Positions 49,101 through 61,100 of a DNA stretch of 64,000 nucleotides are shown here, in pieces (within the stretch, counting starts at the first letter, position 1; each line of letters opens with the position of its first letter). A program made the translations under genes and the position numbers. The stretch comes from Macrotrachela quadricornifera (taxonomy: Eukaryota > Rotifera > Eurotatoria > Philodinida > Philodinidae). The notes below the pieces were generated by a model, which was not told the origin of the DNA, did no database searches, and was given only the letters and a program-made list of their open reading frames with translations. Where the stretch lies: assembly GCA_022393335.1 (NCBI GenBank), contig JAJEKB010020536.1, forward strand, positions 353,478 to 417,477, given 5' to 3'.

Positions 49101-52100
49101 CTCAGCTCAATTAATAAGTTAGAATGAAAGAGGAGAAACTAAAGACCGAACTGAAAATACTATTTTGTCTCATTTTGAATGATTCGATGTTGGAGTTAAA
49201 AACAACTGTCAAAAGTTGATTTTTCTACCTGAAAAGCTATAACTTGAATAGAAAATTGGGGCAAATGTAACTCAAGTTAAAACTGCTTTTTTTTGAAAAG
49301 TTGATTGGTTATAACCGAAAAGTTAAAAGTAGGCTGATTTTAACTTCAACACTGAACAATTCACCTATGATTGAAAAGAGTAGAAAATCGAAATAAGCTA
49401 CAAAACGAATAGAATAGTTAAACTCGTTGCACAAGATCTTTTCCATGATTTTAACAAGAAGAAAGATAGAAACAGTTGTATGACTGCAGATGATTTAGAC
49501 ACAAAGGTCTCACATGCATCTGATCGATCAGAAAAACAGAGAGATCAAAGAAATCGCAAAAGTCAAGAACATCGATTTACGCATTGTGCAATATTCAACT
49601 AATGCTTTCCAAAGAAAGACGAACGAAAGAAATTATGGCATTCGAAAGATAGTTTTCTGTACTCTGTAAAATCTATTAATAGTTAGTCAACGAGAAAAGA
49701 GACAAGAAATGAAACAATTTCGAATGGGCAGTCTTGCTTATTATTAAAGACTAATTTCATGATTTAGAAAATAAGAAATATAAAAAGAATGAGCGAATTG
49801 AAAAGAGATAGCTTCACTTATTAGTCAACTCTCATTTGATCATTTTGAATAGAAGAAAAAGAAAAGATATAAAGATACTCAAGATGAATAGTGCTCCTTG
49901 TTCTGCAAGACGAAATTGATGATAGCGAACAGCAAAAGAAGAAAAAGTAAAGAACTGAAAAGGAAAGTTTCTCTTTCTCTTCAAAAGGAAGTTGATAATT
50001 TTGAAAATAAAAATAAAATCAGAAAGATCAAGCAATTTGAAGATAGATAGTTACACTTATTATTCAGCTCTAATCTATTGATTCTGAGTAGAAAAAAAAA
50101 TGAAAGAAATAAAGAAACTAAAAATAAATAGTTCTTCGCTTTTCACAAGACCAATTGATAGTTTCCACAAGAAAAGGTCGAAAGGAATCAAAAAAATTAG
50201 AAAAGGATAGATTCACCTATAGCTCAACTTTCATCTGACAATTTCGAAAAGAAAATGCTAAAGACATTTAAAAAAATTGGAAATTAATAGATCTTATTTT
50301 CGAAGACAAAGTTGGGAAGTCCGAAAAGAAAAAGAATGAAGCAAATCAAGCAATTCAAAAAAGATAGTTTCTCTTCTTCCTAAGAAGTAAATCGATTATT
50401 TCGAAAAGAAAAAAGCAAAAGAAAGAAATTGAAAAGAATAATGGCATATATTGCTTCAAACATGGTCAATAATGTAGAAATGAAAATGATCAGATAAATT
50501 AAAGAATTTAAAAAAGGATAGTTTCAGCTATTACCAAACTCACATCAGACGATTTGAAAAGAAAACACACAAGACAAAAAATAATTGAGAATTGATAGTT
50601 CTCATTATTTCTCAACATGAAGTAGATGATTTCGAAAAAGAAAAGAACACAAGAAACGAGAAAATTGTAAAATGATAGTTTCAAGTATTCCTCAACTCTT
50701 ATCTCACCATTTCGAAATTTAAAAACAGGTAGGAAATAGGTTAACTGAGTTTAAATATTTTCCCTTATTCCTCAAAATGAAGCTTATGATTTTTAATCGC
50801 AAAAAGCGAATGAAATAAAGAAAACTGATGATGAATAGTTTTCGCTATTCTTCAAGACGAAGTTGATATTTGCGAAAAGAATAGGATGAAATCATTGAAG
50901 GAATTGAAAAAGAATAGCTTCTTATCGTGCTGAGAAATGAATTGAATACTTCAAAAAAGAAAAAAAACAAAGAATCAAAGAGTTAAAGATGAATAGCTTC
51001 ATCTATTGCTCAAGACGAAATTGATGGTTTTGAGAAGCAAAGAATGGAAAAAAACTAAAGAATTGGTAAAAGGTAGTTTTACGTATGTCTCAAATTTGAT
51101 CTAAACATTTTAAAAAGAAAAAAGACGAATAAAATAATGAAGTAAAAAATTGATAGTTGCTTTTATTCTCGAAAGCTGTAATGATGAGTTTGGATAGAAT
51201 AAAAGAGAGAAGAATTATGAGAGTAAAAATGTTATTGCTTTTGATTACTTAACATTTAATTAATAATGTCGAAGAGGGATAGGCCAAAAAAGTCAAGAAC
51301 ATGAAAAAGATGAATTCAGCCATTGATCAACATTCTGTTGTCCATTGTAGAAGTGAAAACACGAAAAATTTGAAGAATTGAAAAATAATATTTTCAGTTA
51401 TTGCTTAAAGACCATGGAAATCTTCGAAATAGGATATACATTGGCTTGGTATGGTGTTTTCAGAAAAGATGTATGGATCATTTCAGAAGTGAAAGAAGGA
51501 AAACATAAGAAAGCGTAATGAGATAATTAGTAATCATTTGCTTTTGTAACATGAAACACGTTATTGACCGAGAGATGGACGAAATTACGATGATAAATGT
51601 TTGAAACTGATGCTACTGTTACGGAGGTTTCCTGTATGATTAGGGAAAGAGCTGGTTATTCAGAATATGACTGAATTAAAATTAGTGGAATGATACCACA
51701 TTGAGAAGAATTTCTTATGAACCATTATCGAACTGAGGAAATAAATAGTTCTTAATGGATGTGATATGTATTTGTTTCTGTTTTCATAGACGAAATTTGG
51801 ATGCGGTCGAATGTTTCTGCGATGAAGCTATTCTGACTGCTTTACACATTATAGAATGTGTTGATCAGGTTTTCGCTCTGAAAAATGAGAATGATCGAGG
51901 AGTTCGTTTTATTCGATGGGACACTTGGTTCAGTTAAGTGGGTTAGTGAGTTTTAACATTTAATTAATTATCAGACAATGTCAATTATTGATTAATATGA
52001 CTACATCAGAGAGCGAACAGAATCGAATTTTTCTTGATTGAGTTCCATTCAATTCAATTCCAGTAGCAATACTTTCCGCTAATCAAAAGTACACTATACA

Positions 52101-55100
52101 TCAGTAATTGTTTTCTCAAACAATCTGAATTGTCATGTTAAAGTTGATACTTATATGAATTAATCATTATTCATATATTTCGAACTAAAAAATTTTTATA
52201 CTAGTACATCAGAACGAGCAGTTTTTAATGTTGGTATCAATTTTTCAGCATTATTCACGATTTTTTACTACATTTTAAAAAAATTGAAGAAATTTAATGC
52301 AAAAAAGGAAACAGAATTCTGAAACATTGAATTGTTTTATTATTATAAACAAAAAATAGTCTAATTGTTATGAAGAGAAAAAGACAATGCTATAAATGGA
52401 GATTAAATTAAGCATGTGCAATAATCAATAAAAATTGGTTTTGTTTTTCCTGATGGAATCATATTTTTTTCATTAATAATAGTTCACTCATTCACTTTCA
52501 TCTCAAATTAGTCTATGTTCAGCTATCGATTAGAAAATTAGTTCGAGCTTGGTTCGATTCAGTTTGTTTTCACTCTGCGGACAATATTAAGAAGATACCC
52601 ATGTTAAAAATTTTCAAAGCTAAATGTTTCCCATTTTTATTTAAAAAAATGCATGTTGCTTCATGATTTTATGTGCTCTATTAACTTTTATTGAAATCAT
52701 GAAAAATTACACAGAATGAACAAAAAATGTTTTGTATGTAAAAGAATTCTTAAGAAATCTATAGATTTTATACGTTTGAAGGAAAAATGAAGGAAAAGTT
52801 TTGCATGAAAATGAATCAAGACCGATGTGTTATGCACGACGTTTTCGTTTGTTTTGATATGTTTAAATTTTTTTTTGTTTAAAAGAGCATTTCAGGATGC
52901 AGGGCATGACGAAGTTCGTTTTTTAAAATACTTATTTCTTAAGTAGAAAAGAGGGGTCACAAGTTTCATGACCTAAAAAACTCTAAAAATGGGTGTTGAA
53001 TTATATAAATCTCTTTAGACATCATTAAAACGAAGCATAACTTTAAAAAAATAGGCCTCGTCATGCTCCATCTTGACGAGCTCTTTCAAACCAGAAAAAT
53101 TTAGAATGTGTGATCGTAAAAGCATAAATTGAGTGAAAACGAAAAATCATTTTCGTTTTTTTCAAAATAAGCATATTTTCCAAGAAGAGGTTAACAAAAA
53201 TCATCGAAAATGCTGAGCAAAACGGAGGTGCCGAAGAAAAACCAATGTTGTTCCTGAAATATTCGAAGATGGGCCATTTTCTCATCCATTTATCTCAATT
53301 TCAAACATTCAGACAAAAATTGACTTTTTTGGAGTGAGGGATGCCTTTAACCATTCCAGTTTATCGAAGCGCAATGAACTATTTACTGATTGCCTATTTA
53401 AACCTTTTAGTCTAGAAGTAGAATACAATATCTTTGCTCGAAGAATGAAAAACTTTCTGTAGTACCATAGAATGACACATCGTTTTGACATTAGCATGGA
53501 ACAAACTACCTTCAATCGTACAATAACAAACCATACTGAGGTTAATGTATAATAATCTACCATTAGGTCCATAATGATAAACTCTTTTTTTATGATCGTA
53601 GAATAGTCTATATCGCCATAATTAGAATAATAAACCCTTTTACCAAGAGTGTGGAATAATCTACCCTCAAATATATGGTAATCTACTCATAAGCGTTTAA
53701 TAACAAATCCTCTTATTAAAAACGTACAACAATCTACTCTCATACGTAGAATAATAAACCCTTTTATTAAGAATGTGGGGAAATCTACCCTTAAACCCAT
53801 GGTAATCTATCTCTATAGGTAGAATAATAAACCCTTCTATCAAAAATGAGGAATAATCTACCCGTAAACGTGAGATAACAAACCCTTTTATTAAATGTGT
53901 AGAACGATCTACCCTCATAGATAGAATAATAAACCCTTCTATCAAGAATGTGGAACAATGTACCCTTAAACGTAGAGTAATCTACCGAAAACATAGGTTA
54001 GCAAACCCTTCGATTGAAAGCATGGGACAATCAATAGGTGAATGTAGATCAATATACCCTTTTATTGCAATCGTAAAACAGTCTGCGTATAGAAGTAGAA
54101 TAATCAGTCGTTTGGTTGAGAGCGTAGAATAATCTACTCATAAAGGTAGATTAATCAGCCCTTTTGTGAAAAGCATGGAATAATCTACTCGTGAACGTAC
54201 AATAATAACCCCTTTTATCATTACCGTAGAACAATCTTCAGTTAAAAGGAGATTAGCAAACCTTTTTGATGAAAACGTTGAATAATAAACCCTTAAATCG
54301 GCGTTATATACCCCTTGCGTTTTCATATACTTTTATTGTCATAAATCGTTTGGTTCATAATCCCTTCAAGGGTATACGCCCAGATCATATACCCTTGAAA
54401 GGGTTTTTGATGAGGTTTCTACCGTGCAACGATTGCTTATTATACCGTTTTTTTACAGTGAGTAGCATTGTTTAAGAAAGGACTGAGAATATGATCTCAT
54501 CAGACATGCGCGGGATCAGTTCTAGCCCCGCCAAGCAGATAAGGCTTATTTTACGGCGTTTCTACGCGTTAATAAGCGCACTTTTTAACTCGTAAAAACG
54601 TGTTATTTTTAACTTTTTGTCTAATTGGGTGGTCATCGAGACGGGGACTCAGGCCAAAAAAAGCTTTAGCAGGGCTGGAACAGCAGCAAAAAAAGAGATA
54701 GGAATTGAATCAAATATAATTCAAGAAAAATGGCTCGAAAAGTGCTTGTCGTTGACTAAATAAATTAACAAACAAGTACTGAAGAATTATTTTCGATGTG
54801 AAGCCGATAAATACTGGATTAGCATCCTGTAGATCGCGACCAAGATTAGAGCAAAGACTCTCAATACTAGCACTAAGATGAGTATGACCTAAAAACAAAC
54901 TTTAGCGGGGCTGGAATTGAGACCAAAAAAATTGGTTCCGCACATGTCTAGATCTCATACTTCAACTCAAACTAAGAATACCTGTGAATTCTTCATCTAA
55001 AAGATCATCAAGGAATTTTGCATAATCATATTTGTTATCTTATCTATGTATGTCTCATAGTGTTCTTAGAGAATAAGCTTAATGATTTGACATGCTTTAC

Positions 55101-58100
55101 ACTTACCTATTTGTGCTGTGACTTTCTTAAGTACTAGTGTCGAGTCAAGACTTGCATAAATGAAAAGTTGTTTAAAAAGTATTCTTTTACCATTTTTTCA
55201 ATATAAATATTCTATTAACTCTAGTACTACCAAGCTAGATCATTTTTGACCCACTCTTTAGGCTTCCTTTTCGAAAAACGAATTTTGCACCAAGTCAAGC
55301 GAAATAAACTGATATTTTCAGGGTATGCTAGAGTTGTGGTGAAGAGGCTATAGTAACATTTTCAGCTCTATATTATGACGTTTAAACAGTGTTGCCATCT
55401 TCTAAAGTCCAAAAAGCAGAAAATGGCAGAAATTTCATCATCAAAAAGCAGAAAGAAAACAGAAAGCCTATTTTTGTGACAAACGATTTTTAAACTTGTT
55501 CCAGTGTATTAATTAAGAAATTTTACATTAAAATTTTCATCTTTATTGTACAAAATCAAGAAAATAGTGAATCGATAAAAAATAGAGTTATACGAGATCA
55601 AGAAATAGATCTACTTAATTGACGAATAGGATTATTGGGCACATTTTCTTTTGACTATGTATTTTCCATTTAATTTAATAGCTTTTAATAAATCTTAGGG
55701 CCTCCCTCCCCCTCAAAAACCGATCTCAGCTCAGGTACGTTCAAATGGGCTGAAATTTGGAGCATACGTTGGGGCTGAAGTGAGGAGGCTGTGGTAAAAT
55801 TTTCAGCTCGATTTAGTGACGTTTGACTGAGATATGAACCCAACAAGGGTCAAAAATAGCTCATTTTTGTCCGCGAGATTTCTCTGTGGGCCTTCATTCA
55901 ATATATAGATATTTTTTTTTTGTTTGAAAGAGCATCTCAGGATGCAGGTGCTGTGAGGCTCCTTTTTTTAAAACTCTTATCTATCAAGCGGAGAAAAGGG
56001 TTGACAAGTTCATTCACTCGAAAAACTCTTAAAAAATAGCGCTCTAATTATAAAAATGCTCTTCAATATAATAATAACAAAGGTTCATTCAAAAAACCGA
56101 GCCTCAGAGCACCTGCAGTTTTTCACGCTCTTTTAAACAAAAAAAAATATTTGACTTTATACAGTACTGTGGCTGAGTAATTTTGTAAATACGTTGTGAA
56201 ACCTACCTTCTGAGAAAAAATGAAAAAGATTTTTCGTTTTTTAAAAAACAGGCCTGTTTCACGAGTAGTACATCGCGAAAATCGTCAAAAATCCGACTAG
56301 AAACGAGGGGTCGAAATAAAACTCATACTGTTCCTGAAAGATCTGATGACGGGTTATCTCCCCATGCATTTATCTCAATTTTGAAATTTTTGACAAAAAT
56401 TGACTTTTTTTGGGGGGGGAGGCCTTAATTATCTGATAGATATTTACGCATCTTAGTTATGATAAGGAGAAAACTGAACGTATTTTTACTTCAGCTATAT
56501 AAGTTTTCTTCTCGTACAATTCCCTTTATTATATGATAAATGTTTCAATTCTGAGAATGCTGAGTCAACATAAGCATTGTTACAGGATGGTGAAGACATA
56601 TAAGAAGCATATGAACTTTTTAAAATTTGATGATTGAAATGAGAGAAAATATAAACATTCATAACCGGTTGGATATGAGAATTTTGTTTACTGTTGAGTT
56701 ATTGTCATTTAGAATAAAACAAGAACACCAATAACTATTAAAAATATGTCGAAACCGAAGATCCCGTAACAGAGATGAAAGATTTTCTTTTCCTAGAATT
56801 GCCGAAATTCTATAAGATTCTTTTGAGAATCGTTCGACTTAAATTCGTCTAGCCATATATAGAATCGAACAGACCAACGATGAAAGTGAAAGGTTCAGTT
56901 TCGGCACGGGAGTAACTAGGAGGAATCGTGTAGGGCGCTGCGCCCCTGCTTCTGAAAATATTATTTTTGCTTTGATCAAAAAATTGTGTTTTCAGCGATG
57001 TTTTGATGCTGAATCTACACGAATGAAGACTTTGCGCCTTCCTGCCTCTGAGACCAAGGTACGCCCCTGAGTATCGGTCAGTCTGTTTGGTTGTATGCAT
57101 GGCTAAATGAAACCAAATTAAGTAATTCTCCATAAGATTGTCTTCGATTTTGTGGGTTTTTGTAAAAGAAAAGTTCTTATCCTTATTGGACATTATTTAT
57201 TCTCGATATATTTTCCGTAAGTACGGTCAAAATTTTTGTTATAATTATGAAAGAAAAGATCTTTCAAAAGAAAAATGTTGGTTAAAAATGTAAACAATAA
57301 AATATTTAAAAAAGCAGAAAAACGCTTAAAAAGCAGAAACGAGAGAAAAAAAGCAGAAAAATCTTCAAAAAGCAGATTTTTTCTGCTAAAAGCAGAAGAG
57401 GTGGCAACTCTGCGTTTAAAGGAGATACTAACGAAACAATGGTCAAAAATAGCTCAATTGGCAACTCAAATTTCTCTTTTGTTACCTATACAATAAATTA
57501 AATATTTTTTTGTTTCAAAGAGCATGTCACGATGCAAAACATGACTGAGCTTATCTTAATTTTAAAAAAAGGACGTCGTCATGTTTTGCATCGTGACATG
57601 CTCTTGGAAACAAAAAAATAATTAATTTATTGTATAGGTAACAAAAGAGAAATTTGAGTTGCCAATTGAGCTATTTTTGACCATTGTTTCGTTAGTATCT
57701 CCTTTAAACGTCATAATACAGAGCTGAAAATGTTACTATAGTCTCTTCACCACAACTCTAGCATACCCTGAAAATATCAGCTTGTTTCGCTTGACTTGGT
57801 GCAAATTTCGTTTTTCGAAAAGGAAGCCTGAAGAGTGGGTCAAAAGTGATCTAGCTTGGTAGTACTAGGGTTAATATTAAAATGTGCATCAAATATAAAA
57901 TTAAATTTTGCTCCATAAGATGAAATCATCGTCGATTTGGGCGATAACATCAGAGAACACTCATGTCAGCCTTTACACTTGGTGCGCGTGATGTACAAGA
58001 CGTACGGTAATGTGCACGGTAGCGCACGGGATCCCGACAGATGCGCACGGCGACAGTTGCGCACGGAGACTCTGAGAGCTCTGGCTAAGATTGTAAAGTG

Positions 58101-61100
58101 CGGATGATGGTGTGGATGTGAGTGTGGGTGAGGACAAAGGTGAGGGTAAGGGCGGTGAACTTGAAACAGTTCGTTTCGCTGCAAAACCCTCATTTTTTGT
58201 TCCGTGCACAACTGTCGTCGTGCGCATCTGTCGTAGACCCGTAGCGCACACATCGGTGCACATACTCATACGCATACCATAGGTCTTGTATCTCACGCAT
58301 CCCAAGTGCGCATTGCGTGACATGCGCGCACTTTTGCGTACAAGGCGACATGAGTAAAATATTTTTGCCGCGATAGTAACCCTTGAAAGCGCTGTAAAGT
58401 CCCGAAATTCCATTGAACTTGGAAGTACCCATTTCTCGAAGCTATAGATTTTTCCTTGATAGTCGAGAGAAATTGGTCAAAAAAATGAGCTCGAAATTTC
58501 GAGTTTAAGTATTTCTAGTGTTTACCACAATTTTCATTTGAAATTAAGAGTTTGTGGCTTATGAGAATTTGAAGTTACACTTTGAGCTACGTTGAATCGT
58601 CTGATGACAGTTATAAGAATCAAAGTCATAGTATAGAGCTGAAACGTACTAAACAAAAGAAGTAAGTTAACTAGAAATTCCGAGCTCACTTTTTTTGACC
58701 AAAGAAACTTAGGTGAAACCACTACTTAAGCGTTCCTCTCACTTGGACAAAATTCGTTTCCGTCAAAATCATCGATATTGCGATAAACGCATGGAAAGAT
58801 ATCCCGTCTTCTGCTCTTTCAGAAACGACATTGGTTTTTCTTCGGCACTTCATTTTTGGCCAAAATTCTCGACAATTTTCGTTAGCTTCTTGAAAACTGC
58901 GCTTATTTTGAAAAAAATGAAAAATATTTTTAGTTTTTTCTCGGTTTATAGTTTCTGATTTTCCTTCCAAGATTACTTGGTTCAGGCCCTTTCAATATAT
59001 TTAACTAGTGAGAATCCATGCATACTGCACGGCTGTTTTTTTCTAACGCATGACATCAAACATATAATCGTTTGCCTGGCATAGACACGCACACATTCGA
59101 CATTATGTACATAGAAGCTCTACAGCTTCATACTCTTATATCTTCCATATTTTTATAGTCCATACACTCTTCAGTCTTATATCCTTTGTAATTCTTGTAG
59201 CCTTATCCCGTTTTGCCTTTCTCTTATTTCCTAATTGCCCTATTGCCATACTTACTTCAGGATCTGTGAGTATTCCTGTAGTATAGCCCTTGAAGTCCTG
59301 TAGATATCTTCATAGTATAGCCCTTGAGGTCCTGTGGCTACCCCCATAATATAGCCCTTGAGGGCCTAAGGGTACCTCCATAGTATAGCTCTTGAGATCC
59401 TATGGGTATCCCGCAAGATACTCCTTGAGGATCTTCCCCCTTATAGCCTTCTTCGACCTTGGACTTTTAACCTGGAACAGACAGATACATACGTACGCGC
59501 ACACTGAACATTATATATAAGGATTTTCTTATTTTGTTTGAAAGAGTGCATCGACATGCAGGGCAATATGGCATCGTTCTTTTTAATTAAGCTTTTTCCA
59601 TATTATGTATACAAACGTTTATATAGCCGAATACCCATTTTTTTACTCGTTGTTAAGTCATTGAACTTGTGAACCTCTTTCTCTACTAAGATGGTAAGAA
59701 TTTAAAAAAAGAACTTGTACTGCCCTGCATTCCGACATGTTCTTTCCAATGAAAGAGCAAAAACAATATTACATGACTCTGGACCAACAAATCTTGGATC
59801 GGAAATGAGCTAGTTTTGACTCTTGTTTGGTTCGTATCCCTGTCAAACGTCCTGAAATCCAGCGGAAGATTTTACCACATCATTCATACTTCACCTCCAA
59901 CATATGCTCCAAATTACAGTCCATTTGGACGTATCTGGGCTGGGATCGATTCTTGAGTGGGGATTTTAACAAAATTGACCCAACATTTTCTTTCTTTTAG
60001 AAATGTGAGGAATTGTAAATAAGCAGAGCCGTACACCAAGTGATGCTCTATTGAATGTATAGTGCCACTATATCGAGTAATTCGGCATTTTGAAAATATC
60101 ATCGATCTAAGATAGCGGTGTCACCGAGTGGTCAATGACTAAAAGCGTTTGAATTTTTTTTTGAAACTCATGTCAAGTTTAGTAAAAGCGATGTTCCCAA
60201 TAAGAACAGCTATGTGAGTGATGTCGATTGTTTTCTTTTTTTTTCAATGATTTTTTATCGTAGAAAAAAAATTTTTGCATTTCGGAGTAGAGGGGCATCG
60301 AGCGAATCGAATGATGCCAAAATCAGCTAATTATCTTGAGTATTAATCAAGTAATTGGCGGTATATTTTTGAGAAATGAATTTGTTCGTATTAGGTGCCA
60401 TGTTTCTAATAAGAACAACAAGCTAAAAAATGTTCCTAATACGAACAGTCTATGTAAAATACATAGAAAAAAAAAGATTTTTACTAAATGAGATTTTTTT
60501 ATATCTCAACTTGAAAATTTTGAAAAACTTCTGGAACCAAAAACGTTCCTTGACAATCAAGGAGTTAAAATTCAAAGGTTCAGATTTTTTCAATTTGAAA
60601 TAACTAAGTTATTACAAGTACAAAAATAATGACACTGTTCTTATTGGGAACATGGCACCTAATACGAACAAATTCATTTCTCAAAAATATACCGCTAATA
60701 ACTTGATTAATACTCAAGATAATTAGCTGATTTTGGCATCATTCGGTTCGCTCGATGCCCCTCTACTCCGAAATGCAAAAATTTTTTTTCTACGATAAAA
60801 AATCATTGAAAAAAAAAGAAAACAATCGACATCACTCACATAGCTGTTCTTATTAGGATCATCGCCTCTATGATTCGATGTGCCTTTTCATGAGGAACAT
60901 GAATATTTTCTTGAATTCAAGTTTTGACCATGTTTTCATGGAGAAAACTATCAAAAACCGTTGGTCAAAATTTTGAAAAAAGTGATTTTTCACGTTTTAC
61001 TGTCAACAGTATTTTGAATCTATCTCGATGAAAACTAAAGCTTTTAACGAGAACTTTTTTATCAAAATGCTTCGAATTAGAAGCTCTATAAATGCTGAAA

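Larger units (their letters stand above)
55219..57870. mobile_element. piggyBac-like element, 2.65 kb
   Basis: The ends CTCTAGTACTACCAAGCTAG (55219) and the mirror ending GGTAGTACTAGGG (57870) are flanked by TTAA on both sides (55215-55218, 57871-57874). Arms of about 170 bp pair (for example GGGTATGCTAGAGTTGTGGT). No transposase frame remains. It contains AGCAGAAA-rich simple repeats near both inner arm ends, two MITE family 2 copies and a CCTCCCCCC-flanked insertion (55700-56430). Confidence 0.8.

Noticed and set aside
48590..51740. CRISPR-like regular repeat spacing
   Set aside because: Units are diverged along their whole 79-bp length with no conserved short repeat plus unique spacers, and the setting is a eukaryotic intron.
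57966..58432. Minus-strand frames of 80-146 codons
   Set aside because: They overlap one another in the GC-rich fold-back and reflect composition, with no protein-like pattern.
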